This document shows positions 11,881-23,194 of a stretch of 64,000 nucleotides of DNA, piece after piece. A program made the position numbers and the translations under genes. The notes under the pieces were generated by a model. That model ran no database searches. It was not told the origin of the DNA and worked only from the letters and a program-made list of their open reading frames with translations. Position 1 is the stretch's first letter, and the number at the start of each line of letters is the position of its first letter. This stretch comes from Siphonodentalium dalli (Eukaryota; Mollusca; Scaphopoda; Gadilida; Siphonodentaliidae). Where the stretch lies: contig CP136062.1 of NCBI GenBank assembly GCA_032622095.1, positions 224,452,578 through 224,516,577 on the forward strand, written 5' to 3'.

Positions 11881-12270
11881 GTGAGTAAATATAGAGGCTG
11901 GGGTATGCGCTCATGTGTGTTCTGACATATTGCCACACGTACATAGGTCTAACATACCAGAATGATGTCTCATCTGCCCTTCCTTACTTCTGTGAATCAA
12001 CACGTGAGTAAATATAGAGGCTGTGGTATATGTATTCTGACATATTGCCACACGGACATAGGTCTAACATACCAGACTGATGTCTCATCTGCCCTTCCTT
12101 ACTTCTGTGAATCAACACGTGAGTAAATATAGAGGCTGTGGTGTATGTATTCTGACATATTGCCACACGTACATAGGTCTAACATACCAGAATGATGTCT
12201 CATCTGCCCTTCCTTACTTCTGTGAATCAACACGTGAGTAAATATAGAGGCTGGGGTATGTGTATTCTGT
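11823..12270 (+). repeat. Tandem array of exon end plus splice donor, four units
   Basis: The phrase ggtctaacatacc starts at 11823, 11946, 12061 and 12176 (spacing 123, 115, 115). Each unit carries most of the short CTLD exon, its donor GTGAGTAAATATAG and following intron sequence. Units 2 to 4 lack a clear acceptor in front; they are preceded by 'catattgccacacg'. They therefore look like copied donors rather than usable exons. Confidence 0.85.
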
Positions 12271-13248
12271 ATATTCTGAAATATGAGATAATATCTGCCG
12301 ATTTATTTTAAAAGAGTTAAGGCCCTTTTTCGAAAATAAAAATGTATTAAAAAAAAGAAGAGTTTTTTTTAGATTGAACTTCATTCTCAATTTAAAAAAA
12401 AAATTATTTAAAAAACAAAAATTAAGATTTGTCTCAAGGCCAATATAAATAAATTATTAGTTTTACTTCCAAATTTTTCAGAGAAATGGGGCGGGAGGGT
12501 GAATTTAATTTTTATATTTTATTCTTCCTAACTTAAATGGTCATGGACAATTCTATTCTTCAAGATATTGAAGCAGTATCCTAACTAATATGATACAAGG
12601 TGTTTTAGATTATCCAATTTTATTGAAATAGACTGATTAATGGGTCATTGAAATCTAATTTGATGGCAAGAATAAAATTTACATATAAAATTTAAGGAGG
12701 GGACTAAAATAGAGTCAGGAGGAGATGTAAATCTAGCAATTTTTTTATATTTGCCTGAAAAAAAATTAATTAAAAAATAAATCTTCAATGAAATTACGGA
12801 GACTCATTTAAACATCTTCTCGAAAACGACCAAGCTGATTAATCTGACATGATGTGAAGGGGCCTTTGATGGTAGTTATTTGGATTGTTAAATGTGACCG
12901 ACCTGTTAAAAAGAATCAGAGCTGCATGGTGTCAAATTTTCCAAGTGACCCTCCCACCTACCCTCGCATACTCCCCTACCATCACCTCCTCCTCCCTACC
13001 CTTCTCCCTCCTACCCCCACCACAAATCAAAATTATTCTTTCTTCTTGCATTGAGAACAATACCCACAATTAATTACCTGACCAAATTATATGTCAGATT
13101 TGATGTTATCTGACAATTGAATAAACAAAGGCTCCACGGAGCATGGATACTACTGTTTGGCTAAGGGTGTTCTGTTAACACCTCCACCACTTAGCCTGGT
13201 GAATATATATTTAACTAGAACAATGGAGCTGTTAGTCCTTTTGGATAC
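12271..13248. other. AT-rich intron, nothing recognised
   Basis: Contains only low-complexity A/T tracts and a pyrimidine-rich patch near 12945-13025. No exon-like frame was found. Confidence 0.5.
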
Positions 13249-13290
13249 TTAACTCTTTGGTTGCCAGGGGCCGATATTATCGGCCGTAAT

Positions 13291-13691
13291 TTGGGGACGT
13301 TAAATTGCCAGGGCCGATAATATCGGCCATAAATGTAACGGTAATTATTTTGGTCACAGCTGTATGACAATAAAAAAAAATGTATTGATGTTTATTAAAA
13401 GTAATTTTTTAATTGATTCTAATTAAATTCCCCGTTATTTTAAACAGTTTTACCACTTTATAGACTTAGAAACATAAAATTTAGTAAAAATTTGGGGACT
13501 TTAAAATGCCAGGGCCGATAATATCGGCCGTAAATGTAACGGTAATTATTTTGGTCACAGCTGTATGACAATAAAAAAAAAATTATTGATGTTTATTAAA
13601 AGTAAATTTTTAATTGATTATAATAAAATTCCCGTTATTTTAAACAGTTTTACCACTTTATAGACTTAGAAACATAAAATTTAGTAAAAAT
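13291..13691. repeat. Two tandem 200-bp units at the piggyBac left end
   Basis: 13291-13491 and 13492-13691 are close copies, each with the GGCCGATAATATCGGCC palindrome, 'taacggtaattattttggtc' and 'accactttatagacttagaa'. The duplication repeats the subterminal palindrome and lies between the left end and the transposase gene, where the promoter would be expected. Confidence 0.9.
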
Positions 13692-14392
13692 GTTCGAAAC
13701 TACGAAATGACGTCATACAAAATGTTGGACGTTGTGCTTATGATCTCAAGAAGACTCGTCTTCAATTCATATTTTGGATTCTAAAACTTACGATGACATC
13801 GATATAACAGTTAGTTTAGTGTGCAATGGTATTTTTGTCTTTTATTTCGTCGTGTCGTCGTACCGAAGGAGTAATCCAGACAATATATTATGTGGGTACC
13901 AGTGGGTACGAAACGTCCAAGGTACCATTCGTCTTGTTTCCGCTACCGGAAGTGAACTGATGTCGCTTACAGAATACATCTCGACCGGGTATATACACGA
14001 AGAAATTGCATTTTACACATGCATTCGCTCTTTTGAATATGATATTTGTTTACCGTAAGTTTCAATAAAGATGATCTGCATTTTACCTATTGTTGTCAGT
14101 CCTTTTGCAGTCTATTTAGACCACTTTTCTCAACGATTGAGTTCCCCATTTTCGTGGTAAACAGTAAAACTCGTAAATTGTCAGAACCGAACGACTGAGA
14201 TACCACGAGAGCATCCATAGCTGGTCAAAAATCGTGTAACTTGATTAAAAAAGTCCTGAAATATTTTTTATATTACTGGTATGGCAATAGTTAATTTTTT
14301 TGTTGCAATTTTTGCAACCTCAATGCAGACGTATTCCGCGTTCTCTTTACCGTGTTTACAAATTTCTCAACACTGGTATAAAATTTGCAATC

Positions 14393-16048
14393 ATGAATAA
14401 TCAATCTGATTCGGAGTCCGACCTTTCTGACAGTGATGTTAACGATACTAGTGGCGAATCCTCTGTCAGTGATGAAAGTGATAGCGATTGTGATGATCTT
14501 TCGAGTCCTCCAATTGATTTCAATAGGGTTTCGGGGATCAAAAGTGTTGGTCAACTGCAGTACGAGTTTTCAGAAGAATCTGGGCCGATTGATCCTCCGC
14601 CTCGTGATGCTCGTCCAATTGTCTATTTTATGATGTTTGTCACAGTGAATTTCTTGATGATGATTGTTACGGAGACCAACAAGTATGCAGAGCAGTATAT
14701 AACATCAAAGTTACCAAATGCTTTTAAGCCCAATTCAAGAGTCCACCAGTGGTATAAGACATGTTTAACTGAAATGAAAGCTTTCATTGCAGTAATCTTG
14801 AATATGGGTCTCATCAGAAAGCCATGCATGACTATGTATTGGAACAAAAGCAATCCATCACAATCCACTCCATGGTTCCGTCAAGTATTCAAGAGAAATC
14901 GCTTTCAGAACCTCCTTCGATTTTTTCACGTGTTTGATAACGGAAGCAACCCAACAGTAACGGATCCATCGCACCCAGAGTATGACCCTACTGCAAGATT
15001 TATGCCGGTTGTTAATCATGCAAATTGTGTGTTTAAACAAAAGTACATACCAAATAAATTTGTAACAGTCGATGAAAGTCTGGTCGGAACACGATCACGG
15101 ATCGCCATTCGCCAATATTTGCCTAACAAGCACCACGCACGTTTTGGTATAAAGCTATGGATGCTCTGCGAATCTGTGACAGGTTACTGCATGCACTTTT
15201 TCCCTTATTTGGGTAAAAAGTTTGAAGATCACCATGTTGAGGTTAACCAGCCCTATCAAGTTGTCATGCAATGTTTGCGTATGACCAGGTTACTCAACAA
15301 GGGTTACCATGTTGTTGTGGACAATTTGTTCACATCAGTTAGGCTAGCCTGGGACTTAATTGAACAGGGTACATTCTTAACTGGCACCAGTCGTAGAAAT
15401 AGGAAGGACTTGCCTCATGCTGTGAAGGTTTCGAATCCAGGTTTACTAGAAAAGATGTATTGGATTTGTGAAAAGGGAAAGATAATGATTATATCTTTCA
15501 GAGAGAAAAAGAGTCAGAAGAAACCAGTGATCCTGGTTTCCACCTCCACTATTTCCCGGGACACAATATCTAAGACAGGAAAAACAAAACCTGAAATTGT
15601 CAATGAATATAATACCAAGATGTCAGGTGTAGACATGAATGATATGATGCTATATGCATACCACAACGAACGAAAAACAGTGAAGGCTTGGAAAAAGGTT
15701 GTTTTTAATATTATTTCGAGAATGGCTCTAAATGCTTATATTATTTATAAAACAAATACTTCAGATTGTCCCAAACTGAGCCATGTTCAATTTATTGCCA
15801 GCATAGTCGACGACCTGGTCTCTGATCATTTGTCTTGTCAGACTGAGACACCTATCTCCAGTGACAATGAGGCAGTTGGCATCGGTCTTCGAAGGTTACC
15901 AGGTAAAACTGAGAAGGAGTGTTCTGTGTGTTCAGATCGAAAGCAGGGTGTGAGGAGAAGGACGAGAACAGCATGTGCTTATTGCGGGAAAGGTGTGCAT
16001 CACGAGTGTGTGCTTAGGCATCGGTGTGTTAAGGCGAGGGAATCATAA
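14393..16048 (+). CDS. piggyBac transposase, PGBD-like, intact
   Basis: Encodes a 551-residue cut-and-paste transposase of the piggyBac family (DDE_Tnp_1_7 type). The start at MNNQSDSESDLSDSD is preferred over an in-frame ATG at 14300 because the family usually begins with such an acidic Ser/Asp-rich tail. The catalytic Asp triad is visible: D227 (VTVDESLVG), D310 (VVVDNLFTS) and D414 (MSGVDMND). The family core 'TETNKYA...W...YWN' precedes it. The C-terminus holds a Cys/His-rich zinc-binding domain (CSVC...CAYCGKGVHHEC...HRC) that binds DNA ends in this family. No stop or frameshift interrupts it, and length is typical. It is the only full-length transposase in the window and could mobilise nearby TTAA elements. 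Whether it is active, or kept as a host gene, cannot be told from sequence alone. Confidence 0.93.
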   Translation: MNNQSDSESDLSDSDVNDTSGESSVSDESDSDCDDLSSPPIDFNRVSGIKSVGQLQYEFSEESGPIDPPPRDARPIVYFMMFVTVNFLMMIVTETNKYAEQYITSKLPNAFKPNSRVHQWYKTCLTEMKAFIAVILNMGLIRKPCMTMYWNKSNPSQSTPWFRQVFKRNRFQNLLRFFHVFDNGSNPTVTDPSHPEYDPTARFMPVVNHANCVFKQKYIPNKFVTVDESLVGTRSRIAIRQYLPNKHHARFGIKLWMLCESVTGYCMHFFPYLGKKFEDHHVEVNQPYQVVMQCLRMTRLLNKGYHVVVDNLFTSVRLAWDLIEQGTFLTGTSRRNRKDLPHAVKVSNPGLLEKMYWICEKGKIMIISFREKKSQKKPVILVSTSTISRDTISKTGKTKPEIVNEYNTKMSGVDMNDMMLYAYHNERKTVKAWKKVVFNIISRMALNAYIIYKTNTSDCPKLSHVQFIASIVDDLVSDHLSCQTETPISSDNEAVGIGLRRLPGKTEKECSVCSDRKQGVRRRTRTACAYCGKGVHHECVLRHRCVKARES

Positions 16049-16141
16049 TGGTAACCGTTGTGAGACTGATGTCAATTAGCTTTGTCCAAACTCATTGATA
16101 TTTAGATAATTACACAATAGTAACCAAGTCACTCATGTGTA

Positions 16142-16288
16142 CAGTAATGCCCAAAGTAATTGACCACTTAACCACATCAGAATTATGGGTAATTTTTCAG
16201 GATTTAGGCGGAAATATGGCTTGTTGCCATTCATCGGAAAGCTCCAATTCTGCTGTGGTTAAGTGGTCAATTACTTTGGGAATTACTG
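16142..16288. mobile_element. Tc1/mariner-like MITE, copy 2, inside piggyBac
   Basis: Ends CAGTAATGCCC and GGAATTACTG with flanking TA (16140-16141, 16289-16290). It lies about 90 bp after the transposase stop, so it inserted into the piggyBac element after that arrived. Confidence 0.75.
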
Positions 16289-17053
16289 TATCAGAAATAA
16301 TGTGCATTCCCCATCATAAATTGTAACTTGAATTACATTGAAGTTAACTTCCAGATTTCATGCAAACAAAGTTGGATGACTGATATACTTGTAGTACATT
16401 ATAATGACAACATCGTTATACATAATTGCTCATAGACAACTTGTATATCATATACTGGAATGTCAATATGACACAATAAGTTAATTATATTGCCACTGCC
16501 CCCCCCCCCAATATACCACGATGTTGGTACTTATATATATTTTTATATATGCAGAGTTAATGCTGAATTATGTAGCAAATGTAAACAGACATTTACTAAA
16601 ATTGACTGAAACTAGAGTCTGACTTGCAAAATGATCACAGACTTCCAAGCCTTCAAACTCATGTATAGTATATCTACTTGCGAGATTAAAATCACACTTC
16701 CTGTAAAACCCATGGAGCCATTCAATATATAGCTAAAATGAAAAGCTATATATTAATGTGCATATTTTATCTGAAAATTGAATTATAAGATAGGAAAGTA
16801 TACCGACAAAATTCTTTCATTATATTTTCAAAAACTTTATATGGCAGTGATCAGCAGTGATATTGATTTATAGTACAAGTATCTTTCTAATACACGTACC
16901 GAGAAAGAATCATTCTTCGTGCAAATTTGTGGAATCTGTAAATCTATTGAAATGGTTACGTAAATTTGGCAGCTATGTTTGACCATATCTATTATAGAAC
17001 TAGTTCAATAAACTTGTATACTACAGATAGGGTTAAGACAACGACTGCTTAAT

Positions 17054-17240
17054 CAAGCCTGAGAATAATTTGCCTGTCATTTGTCAAATGAGGTCCCCAT
17101 AGGGTGAATTTAGTGATGCTATCCGGCATAGTGGAATGGTATCGCCAAATTCACCCTCTGGGGACCTCACTCGGCATGGCCTCATCTGCTATGGAGACAT
17201 CATTGCAGATTGAAGTTCCAAAATGGTGAATATTATGGTT
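17054..17240. mobile_element. Foldback element F, partial copy inside piggyBac
   Basis: Starts with aagcctgag and the 'aatgaggtccccatagggtg' arm, followed by its inverted partner 'caccctctggggacctcac'. It then fades after 'gattgaagttcc'. This matches the left half of the roughly 400-bp family seen at 27056, 39610, 53390, 53915 and 57433. Confidence 0.7.
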
Positions 17241-19123
17241 CTCATATTCTAAAACTGTACAGTCCACGACAATAAGTTTTTTATTGAAATGTAGCACAAA
17301 TATTTGTTTCTGAATCTCAGACAAGTAGACTTATACATACAGTTTATTGTTCATTATTTATTGTTCATTAATAATCTCATGTATTTATTATGCATCATTA
17401 ATGCATACAATTCCTGAAAGTTGAGTTGACTTTAATTTTAAATATAAAAGACAAATATTAAAAAGTTAATTAGTGCTTGAAATATAGGTTCATTTCATCA
17501 AAGATTAGGTCACAAAAAAATGCTAGATTATCATACAACTGTTTGTGAAAATTGGGGACATTTACCGACAATGAGGTAAATATTTATTTTTATTGTTTCC
17601 CACACATGATCATGGACAGTGCTCGAAATTATACCGAGTTTAATTTAACATGATAGACATTCTACTTTATGTCATACCAATTGTTCCAAACCTGCTCAGT
17701 TTGATTAAATTTAAGTACTGACTTATTGTGATGTATTTCAATTCAATAAATTTGAAGAAAAAAAAATCACCCAAAATTGTCACAATGAAAAACTAAAGGC
17801 GGGCACTAAATTATGTTCGTAAAGGATGAGAATCTAGCTTTTTTTATTGGCCTTAGGAACGGGGAGAAACAAGTTAAAACAAAGCAACAGTAATTGTGTT
17901 GTGCCACACTTGTAATTTGTAGTGAGTATAAATTCATTGACAATGAATTATTATTCACCAATTTGAAAAAAAGGTTGTTATATGTAGATGGGTTGTTTGT
18001 CCGTCTTCTGATCGTCTGCATTTGGTTTCATGGATGATAACATTAGATTGAACCAAGTGAACTGAACCAAATTTGGTATGTTTGTTTACCAAATTACAGA
18101 TCAAGTTCCATTATGGGTTTCGTCCGCATAACTTTGACTAAGTTATGTCCCCTTTTGACTTAGATTTTACCTGATATGTGGTTTCCAAATGATAACTTGA
18201 ACATAATTTGGTATACAGATCAAGTTCAAATATGGGTTCTGTCTACATGCCCCACTCTACTCCAGAAACGGGTGGGCGTATTATGCCACACCCCGATGGC
18301 GTGCTCTTGTATACTTTATTAACAGTATATACTTGTGATGAAGCATGATTGACTGTAAAATGTAATAATGTACACCCCGGTAACTGAGTTTTTCTAGAAA
18401 TGGATTCTCTTTGCAAGCCCTATAAACTAGTGGCTAAAGTTCTGTTGGAACTGTCATTCACAATCCTCTTGAGAATCAACACAAAACCTTTGCAGTGCAG
18501 TATATATCATTTGGACATGCATAACTGTTTCTAAGTCTAGATTGTAATATTAATTTATTTACCAATTGGCTGTTCACTGAATTTAAGTTTGAACACTTAT
18601 GCACTGTATAAAGTAATAATAACCCCATTGCTTGACAAATTATAAAGTAAATATTTTCAAGAGGCACTGTAAAAAAAATTTAACCAGTGCATGGTTTACA
18701 TTTATATCTGATGTTAGTCATCACAATAATTGGTTACCAACATGTAACCTATATCAGATAGTACATGCAACCTGGAAAGTTACAGAATTTCAAAAAAATG
18801 TCCTCTCCCCACATTATCATGGTGGTAGAACCCGACCCTAAATTGCTTCACAAGTATGTAAAATAGAAGAATGAGTCCAGAAAGCTGTGTGGTCCTATAA
18901 ATCATTTAGATGATTTGCTCTGAAGCAGCATACGGTAAAATTTTGTATCTTCAAATATTGGGGATATAGTTATGCACATTTACAGACAAAATTCAATAAT
19001 AAATAAAGGTGAGCTATGAAAAATAATAAAGTTAATCTATCCAAAGTTAATTGTTTATTATGCATTGTTTTTTTTAAATATCAGTGAGGTAGGGACATGC
19101 CTGCATGAATTGATATACCGATA

Positions 19124-19167
<44 letters not shown>

Positions 19168-19619
19168 ATAATTTCAATTTTTAAAAAAAATCATCCCACT
19201 CCTGCCACCATTTATTTTAATGCGGCTGTGACTGAGAAACAAATAGTTAGATGGCCTAGGGAATTTAAATAATGTCAGTAATAAATTTAACTGCATTATA
19301 GGCATCAGTAAGCCAAAATAGTTAGCTATATACAGCTATATAGGTCATTTTTTACTGGAATTATGTGAAAAACAATGTTTTAGAGTTATCTCCCTTTGAT
19401 AGCAAGGAGTTATGCCCCTTGATGTTCTTGATTTTTGGGGGGGGGCAAAATAATCATCAACATATATTATACTAACAATCCGCGTACTATCCCATAAAAT
19501 TTTAAATGTTATTTTGTCAGTAGGAGATTGCTATTGTATCGCAATTTTACAAGAAAATTGTGGTTTTTCTCTAATATCTCTGGCAATTTAGGTGTAAAAC
19601 TAGCCTGGCAACGAAAGAG
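17241..19619. other. Non-coding right part of the piggyBac element
   Basis: AT-rich. Holds a degenerate 'gtttcgtccgcataactttg' repeat (about 17990-18300) resembling parts of 20480-20900, and a run of about 38 A at 19125-19162. No open frame with a recognisable domain. Some of this may be nested insertions. Confidence 0.5.
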
Positions 19620-19623
19620 TTAA

Positions 19624-20445
19624 AAGTGCAGACCCAAATAATAGTGCAGGGAGAAATTCCATTGAAAGATAATAAATGTGCAGACCCAAATAAAAGTAGT
19701 GCAGTGGGGACTCTGAGCAAAACATCAACATATTAACTGTGGTTAAAAAAAATATTTTTATAGTAGATCACTTAAGTATAGGAATCAACATAGTATGTGA
19801 CATGTGGTGTTTTATACAATATTTAAATGTCCACATGTATGCCATATACTTGAATTTGTACATGCATGAAGTTATACAGGTAAGCTCACCATTTTGATAT
19901 CAGAATCATATATATATATATGCTAATTAAAATTTTCATAGCCTCATATTAATAAATGTGCAGACCCAAATATAAAGCACTGCAGGGGGGAAATTACCCT
20001 AGAAAATAATAAACGTGCATGCTTGTCTATTTGGAGCCAAAGAGTAGGCTTGTATTTGATCAAAGATAGCCAAGATTTAACCCCTTTTATCCATTCCATG
20101 TCTTTTAACCTTTTCCAATATTAAGTAACTATTATTTTTGATATGTCACATGGCCATTTGCAACAACATAAATATAACTGCTTACATTATGGTAGTGGTG
20201 ACAGGCTTTATATATGTTATATAAATCCTTCTCTTTTGATCCATAAATTCAAATTAACCCTTTTCTTTTGACCCATAAATTCAAATAAGTTGTGTTATTA
20301 TGCACATTTTGTGTAGCAATAGAATTACTGCTCTGTGTACTCTTGTCTCCAGCAGTAACCAGTAAACTTATTTTCTGAACATTTCCCACCAATGAATATG
20401 AATCATTCTGATCTTGCATTATCTTTTTTTCTGTATGTTGTCCGC
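19624..20445. other. AT-rich intron with a repeated 'gtgcagacccaaat' phrase
   Basis: The phrase occurs near 19627, 19679 and 19958, each followed by 'gtgcag'-type text. No exon or element boundary was identified. Confidence 0.4.
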
Positions 20446-21230
20446 TTATTATGCCCCCGATCTCCGATGGAGATTTGGGGATATATAGTGGAGCCCTCCG
20501 TCCGTCCGTCCTTCCGTCCGTCCTTCCGTCCGTCCGTCCTTCCGTCCGTCCTTCCGTCCGTACGAACATTTCAACTCATAACTTTGGTTTCGCTAACTCA
20601 ATTCAGTTGATCTTTGGTATGCTAATAGACCAGCCGGGGGGACAAGATTTCCCCATAACTGCGGTTTCGTCCGCCCATTTTTTCCAGAGTTACACCCCTT
20701 TTTGGACTTAGAAAATTCAGTTTTCTGTGGCATACGAACGTTTCAACTCATAACTTTGGTTTCGCTAATTCAATTCAGTTGATCTCTGGTATGCCAATAG
20801 ACCAGCCGGGGGGGGACAAGATGTCCCCATAGCCGTGGTTTCGTCCGCCAATTTTTTCCAGAGTTACGCCCCTTTTTGGACTTAGAAAATTCAGGTTTTC
20901 TGCTACTTTTTTTGGTTTCCAGATGATAACTTGATTTTGGATTGTTTATTTGCAATATTGTGTATTACCAATATCGCAATACAGGTCAAGGTAAAATTTC
21001 GGTTCAATCGGATAATTTTTGTGAGAGTTATGACCCTTTTTCGACTTAAAAAATTCAGTTTTTTTTTTAGAAAATTCAGTTTTCCTTCTATTTTTGTGGC
21101 ACCAGACCAAATTTGAAGCTAATATAGAACAACATGTGGCATTTTTATAGCGCTTAACCAGAAAGTTTCTCTGATTGTACAGTCGGGGGCGTTACCTCCG
21201 CCTAGCGGTGCACTTGTTTTAAGGGGGGGG
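20446..21230. repeat. Dispersed repeat H with CCGT tract
   Basis: Begins 'ttattatgcccccgatctcc', then an imperfect CCGTCCGTCCTT microsatellite (20498-20562). Two diverged internal copies of 'aactcataactttggtttcg' (20572, 20745) follow, and it ends near 'acagtcgggggcgttacctc'. An inverted relative with 'ggacggacggacgg' and 'tcgggggcataataa' lies at 58080-58690. The small arginine/threonine-rich open frames come from the CCGT tract. I recognise the style as common in mollusc genomes. Confidence 0.6.
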
Positions 21231-21618
21231 GGGTGCAGAAGGAATTTTGAAGGGGGTGGTGTCAGAGATATGTTGTATGTCGCTGGGCTGGGCTGTTGTT
21301 ACTGACATTTTCCAGTAGAAAAAATCATTCACAATTGTGGAACATCATATACTGTTTGAAACTTCTAGATACAGTTATTCCGATGCACCAATCTCTGATC
21401 TTATGAATAATGGCCTACTGCTAGTGTGCTGAAGTAAGTCTGTGGTACCTACGGACGTATATCACATAACGTGCACTTTTATGTCCATAATAGTTATGGA
21501 TGTCATAGCAGCGAAGAGGTTAATATTGCACCACCATTGCTCCAGTCATTAAAGGGTTAATCCATGCTCCGGCCGTGCACTTGTTCTGAGGTTACTTTAT
21601 GTTTATAATTCATTTCAG

Positions 21619-21802
21619 CACCAATTGCACCAGACTGTTTGAACATCTATGCAAGTTTTGATGATAGATTACGGAGATGTTTTTGGGTATCATTACCAGG
21701 AGAATCTGTCATAAACAGAATTGGTGAAGATATCTGTCAGCGGTTTGAAGGTCATCTTACAAACATCTATGATGAATATACTAAAAATTTCATCAAAAAC
21801 TT
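21619..21802 (+). CDS. CTLD-2, first-half exon
   Basis: A 184-nt exon after acceptor catttcag and before donor GTGAGT. It reads PIAPDCLNIYASFDDRLRRC, then FWVSLPGESVINRIGEDICQ and FEGHLTNIYDEYTKNFIKN. It has the first three CTLD cysteines in order and the G-H-L turn followed by the IYDE/F helix end shared with the exon at 37054 (ISNIYDE). Phase 1 in and phase 2 out, so it splices in frame to 27778-28016. The encoded fold would be extracellular and disulfide-bonded. There are no membrane or signal sequences in this exon. Confidence 0.8.
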
Positions 21803-21871
21803 GTGAGTATATATAGTCTCTATTGTTAAAAATGTGTTTCTTGTCAGGTACCTGCCTAGAGGGCCACTTAA

Positions 21872-21966
21872 CCCTTTGAGTGCCACGGGCCGATCTCATC
21901 GGCCCTAAACATACAAAATAAGTCTGTTAAAGAATAGTAAGAATAAATTATTAAAATTGTAAAAAA
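21872..21966. mobile_element. Family C TTAA MITE, left fragment
   Basis: TTAA at 21868-21871, then CCCTTTGAGTGCCACGGG and the GGCCGATCTCATCGGCC palindrome. Matches 22600-22693, then diverges; no right end found. It starts only about 65 bp after the CTLD-2 donor. Confidence 0.65.
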
Positions 21967-22595
21967 AGCACCCAAATTAACGAACAAAACAAAAAACCCC
22001 AAACACATATACCAATGTTTATAGGAATCAGGGAGCTAAATGTGTTCCAGAGTCGGGGAGCGAGTGCTAAAGGTGAAGGTAACTGAAGAATGACCGTCAT
22101 CTGATAAATGTGACACGTTATATAATTAAAGGATGACATCGTGTTTATTTGATTTGTACATCATATCTAAATAATTTAAACTGGTGAATTAATGGGGAAT
22201 GGATTTTTGTGAGTGGGAAATTTATTTGACTGGCTGCTTTTTTCCAGATCAAATTTGGCTGTGGGATAGCCCTGTCATACACTTGGGGATTTATTTTAAA
22301 AAGTAAACACATGACCTATGATTTTTCTTTCATTTTCGTGATCAACTGGTGTCAATCTAGCTGGGTAAACATCACTGCATGGAGTGGCCTGTAGGCTTCA
22401 ATTCAGTGAATTTGGCCGAATCGTTAACATTGTCGCCTATGGGAAACCATTTAGTTCAGTGATTCCTATATATGCACATCTAGTAGTTTTTATTACTGAT
22501 TATTCTTATGCATTTTTTTATTTTTATAACTACTACTGAGTACTACGATTCTCACAAACTACATATATATATACGCCCGGCGATTTCACTCCATA
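21967..22595. other. Intron sequence, nothing recognised
   Basis: AT-rich with no exon-like frame. A short phrase near 22540-22595 (gattctcacaa...ctccatat) is echoed at 22818-22858 on the other side of the next MITE. Confidence 0.4.
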
Positions 22596-22599
22596 TTAA

Positions 22600-22803
22600 C
22601 CCTTTGAGTGCCAGGGGCCGATCTCATCGGCCCTAAACCTACAAAATAAGTCTGTTAAAGAATATAAGAATAAATTATTAAAATTGTAAAAAAATTGTAA
22701 AAAAAAAAATGATAAAAAATTGTTAGGCCAATGCATTCTCTTATATATGCGAGGCGACCTATGGTCGACTCGCATATATAAGAGAATGCATTGGCACAGG
22801 GTA
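22600..22803. mobile_element. Family C TTAA MITE carrying a 69-bp palindrome
   Basis: TTAA at 22596-22599, left end CCCTTTGAGTGCCAGGGG and palindrome GGCCGATCTCATCGGCC. These resemble the autonomous piggyBac left end. The right part is the 69-bp palindrome (22728-22796) followed by CACAGGG, and no complementary CCCTTT end is present, so the element is truncated or chimeric. Confidence 0.7.
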
Positions 22804-23194
22804 CTACTAAAAACTCTTGATTCTCACAAGCATTTACTGCACCCGACATGTACTCCATATTTGGAGAAAAAAATTTGCCATCTTGGGGAAAGCTTTAAAA
22901 TGAAAGTGAATCACACTAAATTCTTGTCTCATGGCTCAACTTGAAGAATGGGAATATTTGAGGAAAAAAACTCATGTTTCAATTAAGTCCCAATGTCCAC
23001 ACACGTCTATTTATCCGATGACTGTTCAGGTCATAACTTGAACAGTAGTTCTCTTGGATCTCGATAAAATTTGGTATGGATGTTCATTACTATAAGGACA
23101 TCATTCAATGGAGTGTTCAATCATTTTGTTCAGGTTTTTTGTTCCAGAATGATTCATCTTTGTTTATCTGAAAATGATTTTTGGGTTCATCTGC
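22804..23194. other. Intron sequence before the minisatellite
   Basis: Nothing recognised except a weak 'ggtcataacttgaacagtag' phrase of the mollusc-type dispersed repeats. Confidence 0.4.

Larger units (their letters stand above)
13253..19619 (+). mobile_element. piggyBac element with intact transposase
   Basis: TTAA lies at both edges (13249-13252 and 19620-19623). The left end CTCTTTGGTTGCCAGG matches the inverted right end CTCTTTCGTTGCCAGG at 15 of 16 positions. This is the layout expected for piggyBac: exact TTAA target duplication and inverted ends. The transposase (14393-16048) lies on the left; the right 3.5 kb is non-coding and includes later insertions (16142-16288, 17054-17240), which explains the large size. 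The left end carries three copies of a GGCCGAT/ATCGGCC palindrome (13269, 13312, 13513) that may be transposase-binding sites. It sits in an intron of the lectin-like gene. Confidence 0.85.

Noticed and set aside
14300-14392. Earlier in-frame ATG adding 31 residues to the transposase
   Set aside because: The extra residues (LQFLQPQCRRIPRSLYRVYK...) do not resemble family N-termini. The acidic start at 14393 does, so the later ATG was preferred.
14291-15040. Minus-strand and alternative-frame open frames over the transposase
   Set aside because: Shadows of the piggyBac transposase, which has clear family motifs.
20249-20711. Arg/Thr/Asp-rich or Ser/Pro-rich frames on both strands
   Set aside because: All derive from the CCGTCCTT tract of a dispersed repeat.
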